Source of the DNA: an uncultured Clostridia bacterium
GTDB taxonomy: Bacteria; Bacillota; Clostridia; TANB77; CAG-508
DNA: 64,000 bases
Direction of reading: 5' to 3'
Assembly: GCA_948502395.1 (NCBI GenBank)
Contig: CAOPES010000003.1
Coordinates: 163,485-227,484, forward strand
In this document: positions 38,507 through 46,849 of the stretch, in pieces
Position numbering within the stretch: position 1 is the stretch's first letter
How the letters are laid out: every line of letters starts with the position of its first letter
Translations under genes and position numbers: made by a program
The notes under the pieces: model-generated
The model's database searches: none
What the model saw: the letters and a program-made list of their open reading frames with translations, nothing else
Told to the model about the DNA's origin: nothing

Positions 38507-38689
38507 TTATTTAAAAAATTTATACAAATGCATATATCTAGAAAATCTATTTAAATTATTCAAAAAAAACTCAACATCATTTAACGATTTTATAGTATTA
38601 TCTTTGCAACACTTAAAATCAAATTTTTTTGGAGGCGGTTTTTTATCACCTCTATTATCATTTCTATTATAAATTAAATTATTATCCAT
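38507..38689 (-). CDS. Small Cys/Lys-rich hypothetical protein, 60 residues
   Basis: The frame begins MDNNLIYNRNDNRGDKKPPP, continues with KKFDFKCCKDNTIKSLNDVE and ends in an aromatic-rich helix. A Pro-Lys tract, adjacent Cys residues and non-repetitive composition make it look like a real small protein rather than a shadow. The ribosome-binding site is weak (AAGGG at about eight bases). No opposing gene exists here. The 350-base gap otherwise holds the terminator and a TATCTGCA/TGCAGATA inverted repeat at about 38455-38490. Confidence 0.45.
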   Translation of the reverse strand: MDNNLIYNRNDNRGDKKPPPKKFDFKCCKDNTIKSLNDVEFFLNNLNRFSRYMHLYKFFK

Positions 38690-38761
38690 AAAAAACCCTT
38701 ACTTTGCTTTTTCACAAAATTTATTATATAATATGTAAGAAAAAACAAAAAGGAAATAGAA

Positions 38762-39505
38762 ATGGAAAAAATATTAAAAGAAAATGAAAGAATAGACGAC
38801 TTAGAATATAAAGGATTAAAAATAATACAAAACACAGAAGGATTTTGTTTTGGAATAGACAGTGTACTATTATCTGACTTTGCAAAAGAAATAAAAGAAG
38901 GAAGCAACGTTTTAGATTTAGGAACAGGCACAGGAATTATTCCAGTTTTATTATGTGGAAAAACAAAATTAAAAAAAATAATAGGAATAGAAATTCAAGA
39001 AGAAGTTGCAGAAATGGCAAGTAGAACAATTAAATTAAATAATTTAGAAAATAGATTTGAGATATTAAATGAAAATATTTTAAATTTGAAAAATATTTAT
39101 AAAAACCAAACTTTTGATGCAATAGTTACAAATCCACCATATAAAAAAATAGATACAGGAATAAAAAACGAAAGTGAAAAGAAAATAATTTCAAGGCACG
39201 AAACAACAGCAACCCTAGAGGATTTTATAAAAATAGCAAGAGATTTATTAAAAGATAAAGGTGCTTTTTATATGGTACATCGACCAGAAAGATTAGTAGA
39301 TATTTTAAGTTTAATGAGACAATATAAAATAGAACCAAAAGTTTTAAAATTTGTATCTTCAAATTTTAATAAAGAACCAAATTTAATTTTAATTAAAGGA
39401 ATAAAAAATGCAAAACCATTTTTAAAAATAGAAAAAAATTTAAATATTTATGATTTAAATGGAAATTATACAGATGAAATATTAAAAATATATAATAAAA
39501 TATAA
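38762..39505 (+). CDS. TrmN6/YabB-type adenine-N6 methyltransferase
   Basis: The 247-residue protein has the SAM motif VLDLGTGTGIIPVLL (about residues 50-64) and the N6-adenine motif TNPPYKK (about 123-129), in the arrangement of tRNA1(Val) A37 methyltransferase (YfiC/TrmN6) and its Firmicutes homologue YabB. YabB is often next to RsmI, as here. A short GGAAA lies before the ATG. The exact RNA target is inferred. Confidence 0.87.
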   Translation: MEKILKENERIDDLEYKGLKIIQNTEGFCFGIDSVLLSDFAKEIKEGSNVLDLGTGTGIIPVLLCGKTKLKKIIGIEIQEEVAEMASRTIKLNNLENRFEILNENILNLKNIYKNQTFDAIVTNPPYKKIDTGIKNESEKKIISRHETTATLEDFIKIARDLLKDKGAFYMVHRPERLVDILSLMRQYKIEPKVLKFVSSNFNKEPNLILIKGIKNAKPFLKIEKNLNIYDLNGNYTDEILKIYNKI

Positions 39506-39514
39506 ATAAAAAAA

Positions 39515-39660
39515 TAAATATGAAAAAAATAGAAAAAAATAGAATAAATTAGAATAAAATCGAAAAAAATAGGAAAACGAAGATTTTGCAAACCAAGAAA
39601 TGAAAAAAATTCAAAAAAATAGAATAAATTAGAATAAAATCGAAAAAATTAGAAAAAGGG
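39515..39660. repeat. AT-rich direct repeat before rsmI, related to the oriC-side desert
   Basis: Two copies of a unit containing AATAGAATAAATTAGAATAA and AATCGAAAAAA lie at about 39530-39575 and 39608-39655. Reverse-complemented, the unit matches the tandem units of 1389-1960. The region also serves as the short spacer before rsmI. Confidence 0.75.
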
Positions 39661-39672
39661 AGATTTTAAATA

Positions 39673-40497
39673 ATGGAAAATGAAAAAGGAAAATTATATA
39701 TAGTAGCAACACCAATAGGAAATTTAGAAGACATTACACTAAGAGCAATAAAAATATTAAAAGAAGTGGATTTAATTGCGGCAGAAGATACAAGGCATAC
39801 ATTAAAATTATTAAATCATTTGGAAATATCAAAACCAATGATAAGCTACCATAGACACAACGAAGAAATAAGATGTGACAATTTAATAAAAGAATTAGAG
39901 CAGGGAAAAAATATAGCAATAGTATCAGATGCAGGAACCCCAGGGATTTGTGATCCAGGGGAAGAAATAATAAAAAAATGCATAGAAGAAAATATAACAA
40001 TAGTTCCAATACCAGGAGCGTGTGCAATGATAAATGCATTAATATGTTCAGGAATAAATACAAAAGAATTTAATTTTTTAGGATTTTTACCATTAAATAA
40101 AAAATTAAGAAAAGAAAAATTAGAAGAAATAAAAAAATCAAATAAAACAATAATTATATATGAAGCACCACATAAGCTAAAAACAACATTAAATGATTTA
40201 AAAGAAATTTTAGAAAAAAGAAAAATTGTTTTAGCAAGAGAACTTACAAAAATACATGAAGAATTTATTAGGGAAGATATAGAAAAATTGATAGAAAGAT
40301 CAGAAGAATTAAAAGGAGAAATGGTAATAATTATTGAAGGCAGTACACAAAAGGAAGAAAATGAATTAAATAATTTAAGTTTAGAAGAACATTTTGAATT
40401 TTATAAAAATCAAGGATTAGACAAAAAAGAAATAATTAAAAAAATTGCAAAAGATAGAAATGTAAATAAAAATGAAATCTATAAAAAATTTATTTAA
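39673..40497 (+). CDS. rsmI: 16S rRNA (cytidine1402-2'-O)-methyltransferase RsmI
   Basis: The 274-residue protein has the tetrapyrrole-methylase fold with the RsmI signatures LYIVATPIGNLEDITLRAI, AEDTRHTLKLLNH, SDAGTPGICDPG and VPIPGACA, and the C-terminal RsmI-type helix. It methylates the ribose of C1402 in 16S rRNA. AAAGGGAG precedes the ATG. It forms a pair with the preceding methyltransferase gene. Confidence 0.95.
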   Translation: MENEKGKLYIVATPIGNLEDITLRAIKILKEVDLIAAEDTRHTLKLLNHLEISKPMISYHRHNEEIRCDNLIKELEQGKNIAIVSDAGTPGICDPGEEIIKKCIEENITIVPIPGACAMINALICSGINTKEFNFLGFLPLNKKLRKEKLEEIKKSNKTIIIYEAPHKLKTTLNDLKEILEKRKIVLARELTKIHEEFIREDIEKLIERSEELKGEMVIIIEGSTQKEENELNNLSLEEHFEFYKNQGLDKKEIIKKIAKDRNVNKNEIYKKFI

Positions 40498-40517
40498 TGA
40501 AAATTAATAGCAAGCAA

Positions 40518-40562
40518 AAAGGAATGAATTCTAATGATAGAGTTCATTCCTAAATTATTTAA
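40518..40562 (+). terminator. Terminator-like hairpin after rsmI
   Basis: AGGAATGAA and TTCATTCCT form a nine-base stem with a 14-base loop, followed by an AT-rich tract rather than a clean T run. Confidence 0.5.
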
Positions 40563-40612
40563 TACCTAGTTAAAAATATTCGTTTTTTATTTAATACAAA
40601 ATAAAATTTGTT

Positions 40613-40867
40613 TTATTTATTTTGGTTTAAATTGCCAATTTTGTCTGAACAAGATTCGCAAATTAATTTATCATTATATGTTAGTAAATTTTTTGTGTTA
40701 CCACAAAAGATACAGTTAGATTCAAATTTCTTTAGGACGATTGCAGAACCATCCACATAAATTTCTATTGGATCTTTTTCTGCGATTTTAAATTGATTTC
40801 TTATTTCAATAGGAATAACAACACGTCCCAATTCATCCATTCTTCTTACAATCCCTGTTGATTTCAT
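40613..40867 (-). CDS. abrB: AbrB/SpoVT-type transition-state regulator with C-terminal zinc motif
   Basis: The 84-residue protein has the swapped-hairpin DNA-binding domain MKSTGIVRRMDELGRVVIPI, EIRNQFKI and DPIEIYVDGSAIVLKKF, as in Clostridial AbrB, then a CxxC...CxxC pair (CIFCGN, CESCSD) likely binding zinc. AbrB regulators control transition to stationary phase and sporulation. GGAGG precedes the ATG. It sits next to the Spo0A-type sites and sporulation genes of this half. Confidence 0.92.
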   Translation of the reverse strand: MKSTGIVRRMDELGRVVIPIEIRNQFKIAEKDPIEIYVDGSAIVLKKFESNCIFCGNTKNLLTYNDKLICESCSDKIGNLNQNK

Positions 40868-40996
40868 TGATATTACCTCCTATAAGTTAATATTTGTCAC
40901 TATGTATACATAGAATATAACACAAAAAAACCGTATGGTCAATTAAAAAGTACTAAAAAAAGTAATTTTTGAATAAAATTATTCAGGTGATAAAGT

Positions 40997-41587
40997 GTGT
41001 TAAATATAGTTTGGCCAATTTTTATAATAATATCATTTACTTTTGCAATATTTTCTGGAAATTTAGAACAATTAAATACATCAATATTTGAAAGCACATC
41101 TGACGCAATAAATTTGGCAATTAGTTTATTAGGAACAATATGTCTTTGGAACGGAATAATGCAAATAGCAAGTGAAACAAGTGTAATAGAAAAATTAACA
41201 AAAATATTAAATCCTGTTGTAAATTTTTTATTTCCTAAATTAAAAAATAATACAAAAATAAAAAAAGAAATATCAATGAATATGATTGCAAACATATTAG
41301 GATTAGGAAATGCCGCAACTCCGTTAGGGCTAAAAGCAATGCAATCAATGCAAGAAGAAAATAGTACAAAAGATACATTAACAGACCCAATGATGATGTT
41401 TATAGTACTAAATACAGCATCAATTCAGCTTATACCAACAACAGTAATAGCAATAAGAAACTCATTAGGATCAGAAAATCCAACATCAATAGTATTTCCC
41501 GTTTGGATTGCAACAATAGTTGCAGCAATTGCAGGAATAACAGTAACTAAAATAATAATAAAAAGTACAAAAAACAATAATAAATAA
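40997..41587 (+). CDS. spmA: Spore maturation protein A
   Basis: The 196-residue polytopic protein starts at GTG (40997) after AGGTGAT and has the nucleoside-recognition (Gate) domain with LGTICLWNGIMQIASETSVI, GLGNAATPLGLKAMQSM and FIVLNTASIQLIPTTVIAIR. In Bacillus, SpmA and SpmB are needed for spore core dehydration. spmB follows 80 bases later. Confidence 0.93.
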   Translation: MLNIVWPIFIIISFTFAIFSGNLEQLNTSIFESTSDAINLAISLLGTICLWNGIMQIASETSVIEKLTKILNPVVNFLFPKLKNNTKIKKEISMNMIANILGLGNAATPLGLKAMQSMQEENSTKDTLTDPMMMFIVLNTASIQLIPTTVIAIRNSLGSENPTSIVFPVWIATIVAAIAGITVTKIIIKSTKNNNK

Positions 41588-41680
41588 TATATGTGAAAAA
41601 GGAAAAGTTTAAATAATATCCAAAGAAATGGAAATTTATTCATTCTAATTTATACCTTTAAGGAAGGAATGAGAATAAAA

Positions 41681-42208
41681 ATGAAAATTATAAACTTTGC
41701 ATCTAATCTAGCAATGCCAATGATTATTCTGCTAATAGTAGCATATGGGCTAAAAGAAAAAAATAAAGTTTTCGACACATTTCTAGTTGGAGCAAAAGAA
41801 GGAATAGAAACAACATTCAAAATATTCCCAACACTAATTGGACTATTTGTAGCAATAGGAGCATTAAGATCATCAGGAATATTGGAATGTATAACCCACA
41901 TTGCAAGTCCAATACTAAACCTAATAAACTTTCCAGGAGAATTAATGCCACTTGCATTACTAAGACCAGTATCTGGTAGCGGATCTATGGCAATAGCAAC
42001 AGACATAATGAAAAATTGTGGAGTAGACACCATGCTTGGAATAATGGCATCAACAATTATGGGGTCAACAGAAACAACATTATATACAATTGCCATATAT
42101 ACCAGTTGCATAAAAGTAAAGAAAACAAGGGGAATTTTAATAGCAGCATTAACAGCAGACATTGTTGGAATGCTTGTAAGCGTAATAGTTTGCAGATTAT
42201 TGCCATAA
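41681..42208 (+). CDS. spmB: Spore maturation protein B
   Basis: A 175-residue membrane protein of the same Gate family, with VFDTFLVGAKEGIETTFKIF, LMPLALLRPVSGSGSMAIAT and GSTETTLYTIAIYTS. I use the ATG at 41681; the ATG at 41669 is one base from the ribosome-binding site AAGGAAGG and so unlikely. The stop codon abuts a perfect palindromic type B repeat. Confidence 0.93.
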   Translation: MKIINFASNLAMPMIILLIVAYGLKEKNKVFDTFLVGAKEGIETTFKIFPTLIGLFVAIGALRSSGILECITHIASPILNLINFPGELMPLALLRPVSGSGSMAIATDIMKNCGVDTMLGIMASTIMGSTETTLYTIAIYTSCIKVKKTRGILIAALTADIVGMLVSVIVCRLLP

Positions 42209-42262
42209 GGGACGGACCTTTTTGGCAATTTTTTGCCAAAAAGGTCCGTCCCTGTTGGCAAT
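42209..42262. repeat. GTCCC-class repeat, type B, perfect 20-bp palindrome after spmB
   Basis: GGGACGGACCTTTTTGGCAA (42209-42228) and its exact complement TTGCCAAAAAGGTCCGTCCC (42233-42252) flank a TTTT loop, followed by TGTTGGCAATC. It begins at the base after the spmB stop and can end its transcript. Confidence 0.9.
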
Positions 42263-42285
42263 CTTTTGTTGCTGGGAATATTCCT

Positions 42286-42303
42286 TTGTCGAATTTTGTC
42301 GAA
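42286..42303 (+). promoter_or_regulatory. Tandem perfect Spo0A boxes
   Basis: TTGTCGAA at 42286-42293 and 42296-42303, ten bases apart, end nine bases before the -35 element of a consensus promoter. This is the position expected for activation by phosphorylated Spo0A. Confidence 0.75.
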
Positions 42304-42312
42304 AAGTTTTTC

Positions 42313-42341
42313 TTGACAAATTATAAAATGCAATTTATAAT
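42313..42341 (+). promoter_or_regulatory. Consensus sigma-A promoter
   Basis: TTGACA (42313-42318), 17-base spacer, TATAAT (42336-42341): every position matches consensus. It faces a 40-residue peptide gene. Confidence 0.85.
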
Positions 42342-42375
42342 GAAATAAATTATTTCAGAAAAGGACAGGTTAAGA

Positions 42376-42498
42376 ATGACAAAAATAATTTTATTTATTT
42401 CGGTATTTTTTATAATAAGAAAAATAATAATCAAAAAGTTATCCAAAAAAATAAAAAAAGAACAATATAAGAACACGACTTCAATTATATATACTTAA
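42376..42498 (+). CDS. Small hydrophobic basic peptide under a 0A-box promoter, 40 residues
   Basis: The frame starts MTKIILFISVFFIIRKIIIK, one membrane helix followed by a Lys-rich tail. The consensus promoter at 42313 would start transcription at about 42348, and AAGGACAGG lies 8-14 bases before the ATG. No homologue is recognised. The combination of tandem 0A boxes, strong promoter and a membrane peptide suggests a sporulation- or transition-phase small protein. Too short for usual gene calls. Confidence 0.5.
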   Translation: MTKIILFISVFFIIRKIIIKKLSKKIKKEQYKNTTSIIYT

Positions 42499-42591
42499 AG
42501 TTATATTTTTAGGTCTTGTTTAATTGTTCTTACACCAAATTTGATATACAAATTTGTGTGCCAAAATATAATATTCAATTTAAGTTTTTAA

Positions 42592-42671
42592 TTTTGTAGA
42601 GATAAAAATATTTTTTAAAATCTTTAAAACTAGATGCCCCTATTTTAAAAGTTTTAGTAATCTCTACAAAA
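42592..42671. other. Large inverted repeat / structured RNA or MITE-like element
   Basis: TTTTGTAGAGAT at 42592-42603 pairs perfectly with ATCTCTACAAAA at 42660-42671; the inner part has AAAACT / AGTTTT pairing around a GATGCCCC loop. It is about 80 bases long, lies just before the rlmH 3' end and may be a terminator or small mobile repeat. The rest of 42499-42591 shows no feature. Confidence 0.55.
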
Positions 42672-42683
42672 CCAAATATAAAT

Positions 42684-43163
42684 TTATCTATGATATGTTT
42701 CCCCATTAGAGATTTTAAAAGCCCTAAAAATTTGCTCTAATAAAAATACTCTAATTAATTGATGCGGAAAAGTCATTTTAGAAAAACAAATTTTTAAATT
42801 GCAGTTATGTAATAAATTTTCAGTTAAACCCAAAGAACCGCCAATGATAAGAGTTAAATTGCTATTTTCCATTGATATACTATCTATTTTGCTAGAAAAT
42901 TCTTCAGAAGAAAATTGAGTTCCTTTTAAGTCTAAGGCAACAACAAAGCTATCCTTTTTTATATGACTTAAAATTTTAGTACATTCTTTTTCTTTAATTT
43001 CATTTTCTAAACTAGAATTTAATTTATCAGGAATTTTTTCATCAGGTAATTCTGTAATTGTTAATTTGCAATATCTAGAAAGTCTTTTAGAATACTCATC
43101 AATAGCATCTTTTAAATATTTTTCTTTAATTTTTCCTACACATACAATATTAATATTTAACAT
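42684..43163 (-). CDS. rlmH: 23S rRNA (pseudouridine1915-N3)-methyltransferase RlmH
   Basis: The 159-residue SPOUT methyltransferase matches the family from LNINIVCVGKIKEKYLKDAI to the C-terminal HQLIRVFLLEQIFRAFKIS and GETYHR. The knot motif LIIGGSLGLTE is present. It methylates pseudouridine 1915 of 23S rRNA. The ATG follows AAGGAG. Confidence 0.96.
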   Translation of the reverse strand: MLNINIVCVGKIKEKYLKDAIDEYSKRLSRYCKLTITELPDEKIPDKLNSSLENEIKEKECTKILSHIKKDSFVVALDLKGTQFSSEEFSSKIDSISMENSNLTLIIGGSLGLTENLLHNCNLKICFSKMTFPHQLIRVFLLEQIFRAFKISNGETYHR

Positions 43164-43187
43164 TTTTTACTCCTTAATAGTTAAAAA

Positions 43188-43248
43188 AGATGTGTCCCAA
43201 AATGGACAAAATGTCCAAAAGGAAACGTCCCCAAATGTCCCAACGTTC
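43188..43248. repeat. GTCCC-class repeat, type C
   Basis: GATGTGTCCCAAAATGGACA, AAATGTCCAAAAGGAAACGT, CCCCAAATGTCCC. About 50 bases match the copy at 32345 with one or two differences. It sits between walJ and rlmH, so both copies are at gene ends. Confidence 0.85.
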
Positions 43249-44037
43249 CTAAAGTTTAATTATTTTGCTATGTACATCTCTTGATGCAACACTAAGAGAT
43301 AAACTATTTTCATCATAATTGTTAGAAATTAATTCATCTAAAACAGTTTGATAAGCTAATTCTGGGAAATTGCTTTCTTTACTTAAATGACCAAGCATAG
43401 CTGTTTTTAAGCCAGATTTCAAAAGATGAGAAATTGTTTTTCCAGCCATTTCATTAGGAAGATGTCCAAAGTTTCCAGCAATTCTAGATTTTAAGTGAAA
43501 TGGATAACGTGAACATCTAAGAACTTCTGGGTCATAGTTAGATTCTAACATTACAAATAAGCTTTCTTCTAGATTTTTTAATATGTCGTTTGTCATATGT
43601 CCAATATCTGTTGCGATGCTTAATTTCTTTTTATCGCTACAAATATTAAATCCGCAAGGGTTTGCGGCGTCGTGTGGAATTGAAAAAGGATTAATTAATA
43701 AATCACCAATTTCAAATTTTTCACTTACTTTAAAAAGTTTTATGTTGTTTTCTGATATTTTATCTTTTTGTTTTGGCATAGCGTCTAAGGTTTCTTGATT
43801 AACGAATACAGGTAAATCAAATTTTTTTGAAAGTGTTCCAAGTGATTGTACATGGTCAATATGTTCATGTGTTACAAGAATTCCATTTAATTCACTAGGA
43901 TTAATGTTAATATCAGTTAATGCAGATTCAATTTTTTTACAACTGACACCTGCATCAACTAACAATTTTGTATTATCTGTTTCTACAAAGAGACTATTTC
44001 CACTGCTACCACTGTAAAGACTACAAAAGTTTAACAT
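43249..44037 (-). CDS. walJ: MBL-fold exonuclease-like protein WalJ/YycJ
   Basis: The 262-residue metallo-beta-lactamase-fold protein has the metal motif THEHIDHVQSLG (about residues 55-66), IPHDAANPCGF, IATDIGHM and the C-terminal HLSKESN. It matches YycJ/WalJ, linked to cell wall and DNA maintenance. Here the walRK partners are not next to it; murA is upstream. Confidence 0.9.
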   Translation of the reverse strand: MLNFCSLYSGSSGNSLFVETDNTKLLVDAGVSCKKIESALTDININPSELNGILVTHEHIDHVQSLGTLSKKFDLPVFVNQETLDAMPKQKDKISENNIKLFKVSEKFEIGDLLINPFSIPHDAANPCGFNICSDKKKLSIATDIGHMTNDILKNLEESLFVMLESNYDPEVLRCSRYPFHLKSRIAGNFGHLPNEMAGKTISHLLKSGLKTAMLGHLSKESNFPELAYQTVLDELISNNYDENSLSLSVASRDVHSKIIKL

Positions 44038-44066
44038 GGTTATTTCTTCTTTCTTTGGTTTTAATA

Positions 44067-45326
44067 TTATTCTGTTACTCTTTCGATTTTTGCTCCAAGT
44101 TTTCTGAATTTTTCTTCTATGTTCTCATAGCCTCTGTCTATGTGTTCTAGATTATAAATTTCAGTTGAGCCATTAGCTACTGTTCCTGCAATTACTAATG
44201 CAGCACCTGCTCTTAAATCTGTTGAATAAACTGGTGCACCAGATAGTTTTTTAACACCTTCAAAAAAGGCTGTTTTTCCTTGAGCTGTTATTTTAGCACC
44301 CATTTTGTTCAATTCGTCTGTATATTGAAATCTTGATTCCCATATACTTTCGTTTATTATACTAGCGCCATCAGCGATAGATAAAACAACTCCCATTTGT
44401 GGTTGTAAGTCTGTTGGAAATCCAGGGTAAGGAAGAGTTTTTATATTTGCTTTTTGTGGTCTTTGATTACACCATACTCTAATGCTATCTCCATGATCTT
44501 CTACTTTTCCACCAACTTCAATTATTTTAGCTGTTATTGATTCCAAGTGCTTTGTTATACAATTTTTTAAAGTGATATCTCCTTTTGTTGCAACTGCTGC
44601 TAACATAAAAGTACCAGCTTCAATTTGGTCAGGAACGACAGAATATGTAGCATTTCCGCTAAGTTTTTCAACACCATTTATTTTAATCATATCTGTTCCA
44701 GCACCTCTTATATCTGCACCCATAGTGTTTAAGAAGTTTGCAACGTCAACAATGTGTGGTTCTTTGGCGGCATTGTCTATTGTAGTAGTTCCTTTTGCTA
44801 AAACTGCTGAAAGCATAACATTAATTGTAGCACCAACAGAAACAATATCCATATATATAGAATTTCCTGTTAGCTTTTTAGCTTTTGCAGAGATTGTACC
44901 TTTTTCAACAGTTACAGTTGCTCCTAATCTTTCAAATCCTTTTATATGTTGGTCAATAGGTCTTGCACCTAATTTGCATCCACCAGGCATACCAACTTCA
45001 ATTTCGCCTTTTCTACTTAACATTGCACCAATTAGATAGTAAGAAGCTCTGAATTTGCTTGTTAAATCTAATGGAGCTTTTGTTGTATTTATATTAGTAG
45101 TATCTATTGTAATACTATTTTTATTATTCCAAGTTATTTTTGCACCTAATTTTTCTAAAATCTCGCAAGATATTTTTATATCACTTATATTAGGTAAGTT
45201 TTCAATGGTGCAAACGCCATCAATTAATAAAGTTGCTGGTAAAATTGCTACTGCTGCGTTTTTTGCTCCACTTATTGTTACTTCTCCTTTTAAAGGAGTA
45301 GGTCCTTTTACTACTAGTTTTTCCAA
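44067..45326 (-). CDS. murA: UDP-N-acetylglucosamine 1-carboxyvinyltransferase
   Basis: MurA transfers enolpyruvate from PEP to UDP-GlcNAc, the first committed step of peptidoglycan synthesis. The 419-residue protein has the start LVVKGPTPLKGEVTISGAKN, the catalytic loop MPGGCKLGARPIDQH with Cys (the fosfomycin target), and PYPGFPTDLQPQMG. GGAGG lies before the ATG. It sits between walJ and spoIIR; in some Firmicutes a murA copy next to spoIIR/spoIID is a sporulation-linked location. Confidence 0.96.
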   Translation of the reverse strand: MEKLVVKGPTPLKGEVTISGAKNAAVAILPATLLIDGVCTIENLPNISDIKISCEILEKLGAKITWNNKNSITIDTTNINTTKAPLDLTSKFRASYYLIGAMLSRKGEIEVGMPGGCKLGARPIDQHIKGFERLGATVTVEKGTISAKAKKLTGNSIYMDIVSVGATINVMLSAVLAKGTTTIDNAAKEPHIVDVANFLNTMGADIRGAGTDMIKINGVEKLSGNATYSVVPDQIEAGTFMLAAVATKGDITLKNCITKHLESITAKIIEVGGKVEDHGDSIRVWCNQRPQKANIKTLPYPGFPTDLQPQMGVVLSIADGASIINESIWESRFQYTDELNKMGAKITAQGKTAFFEGVKKLSGAPVYSTDLRAGAALVIAGTVANGSTEIYNLEHIDRGYENIEEKFRKLGAKIERVTE

Positions 45327-45389
45327 TTATATTACCTCCAGTACTATATTCATCTCACTCAATATAACATAAAGTTAAAATGTTTGCAA

Positions 45390-46055
45390 CTATTTTTTTG
45401 CAGTAATTATACCATTTCCGGTAAAAAATTCTAACAACTTAAATTTAAATTGAATTTTTGGGTCTGAGTTCTCAGAAACTAAGGCAAATTCTTCTTCTGA
45501 TAAGTTGTTTTCAAGCATTTCTTTTGACTCATCAGGAACTACACCTGAACTGATATCAACAAAACACAATGGTGGAAACATTACACACCACCAATTTCTT
45601 CCCTTAGCTTCTCCGATTTCTACTCTTAAAGCATCATAAAATCCAGCAGGTAGAGAAATATCTCCATATTCTTTTGTAGGAAATTCAAAATTACCAATAT
45701 TTATATTTGCATCATAAGAATAACCTTCATTTTTAATAGTAGCTAAGGCAATTTGTTTAAAATTATCTTGATATTCATAAACTTTTGAAATTGCTTCTTC
45801 CTTAGTTGTACAATTTGCACAAATTTCGTTCATATATTTAAGTAAATTGTCACGAACTTTATATTTTAATGCTTGGTCTTCGTCACTATCACTGTTGGCT
45901 AAAACGTGTAATCTAAAAACGCTATTTGCAATATCAGTTGATACATTTTCCGCATAAGAAAAAGCACAAATACTTGTATATATAAATAGTAAGAAACTTA
46001 AAATTATAAACATTCTTACTTTGGAATTTTTAAATAAATTTAATATTTTTTTCAT
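45390..46055 (-). CDS. spoIIR: Stage II sporulation protein R
   Basis: SpoIIR is secreted from the forespore to trigger processing of pro-sigma-E. The 221-residue protein has an N-terminal membrane/signal segment and the conserved FRLHVLANSDSDEDQALKYK, VRDNLLKYMNEI, FPTKEYGDISLPAGFYDALR and NWWCVMFPPLCFVD. AGGAGG precedes the ATG. It is clear evidence for endospore formation. Confidence 0.96.
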   Translation of the reverse strand: MKKILNLFKNSKVRMFIILSFLLFIYTSICAFSYAENVSTDIANSVFRLHVLANSDSDEDQALKYKVRDNLLKYMNEICANCTTKEEAISKVYEYQDNFKQIALATIKNEGYSYDANINIGNFEFPTKEYGDISLPAGFYDALRVEIGEAKGRNWWCVMFPPLCFVDISSGVVPDESKEMLENNLSEEEFALVSENSDPKIQFKFKLLEFFTGNGIITAKK

Positions 46056-46280
46056 AAGTTACCTCCTAAAAACTTTTTTTCTAAAATATTCTTTAACTTA
46101 ATTATTACCAATTTAGAGAATATTTATACAAAAATAGAAATGTTTGCGAAAAATGTCGATAAATTTTTTTGAAATATAATTGACATATTTGAAATAAAAT
46201 GGTAAAATTTACCAGTAAGCCGAAAAGCGGAATTCATCATTTCCGTATAGCTTATATATTAAAAAAGGGAGAAATTTCAA

Positions 46281-46760
46281 ATGAATAAAGAACAAGGAAC
46301 AAAAGAAAAAATATGTGCATTTTATGCAAGCGATTATCATTTTGAAATGATAAGTTTACCATATATAAATAAACAAATAGAAGAAGATAAACAAGTAATA
46401 ATTTTAACAGAAAACAATTTAGAAGAAACAATAAATACAGTAATTTCAAAAATAAATTTAAAAGAAGAGAAAAAAGCAAAAATATTAAATATTAATTGGA
46501 AAAATGACGATTTAAGTAAAATAAAAAACATAAAAAAAGCGGTAGAAAATAAAAAAGAAACAACAATATTTATAAAAGGAAAAGAAAATTATATAAAAAA
46601 CATAAATGAAAATATAGAAAAATGGACAAAAGAAAATGAAAAAATAAAACTAATAGATTGTTATGATTTAGAAGAAATTTCCGAGAATTTAGACGAAATT
46701 ATGGACAATTATAATGTTGTTTTAGGTACAACAGGAGAAAAGCAAATACAAAAAATATAA
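46281..46760 (+). CDS. Cytoplasmic protein of unknown function (159 residues)
   Basis: The protein starts MNKEQGTKEKICAFYASDYH and is mostly alternating short strands and Lys/Glu-rich helices, with ...VIILTENNLEETI and IFIKGKENYIKNINE. The layout resembles the MEDS (DcmR sensory) fold, but I see no decisive motif, so no function is assigned. GGGAGAAA precedes the ATG. The 225-base spacer to spoIIR contains one partial 0A box (TGTCGAT). Confidence 0.6.
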   Translation: MNKEQGTKEKICAFYASDYHFEMISLPYINKQIEEDKQVIILTENNLEETINTVISKINLKEEKKAKILNINWKNDDLSKIKNIKKAVENKKETTIFIKGKENYIKNINENIEKWTKENEKIKLIDCYDLEEISENLDEIMDNYNVVLGTTGEKQIQKI

Positions 46761-46849
46761 TTAAAAGGTTGATATTTTTGAATAAATAGTATATAAATAA
46801 GGTAAAACTAAAAAAGTAGCATTATAAAGAAGAAAAGGAGACTTTAAAA

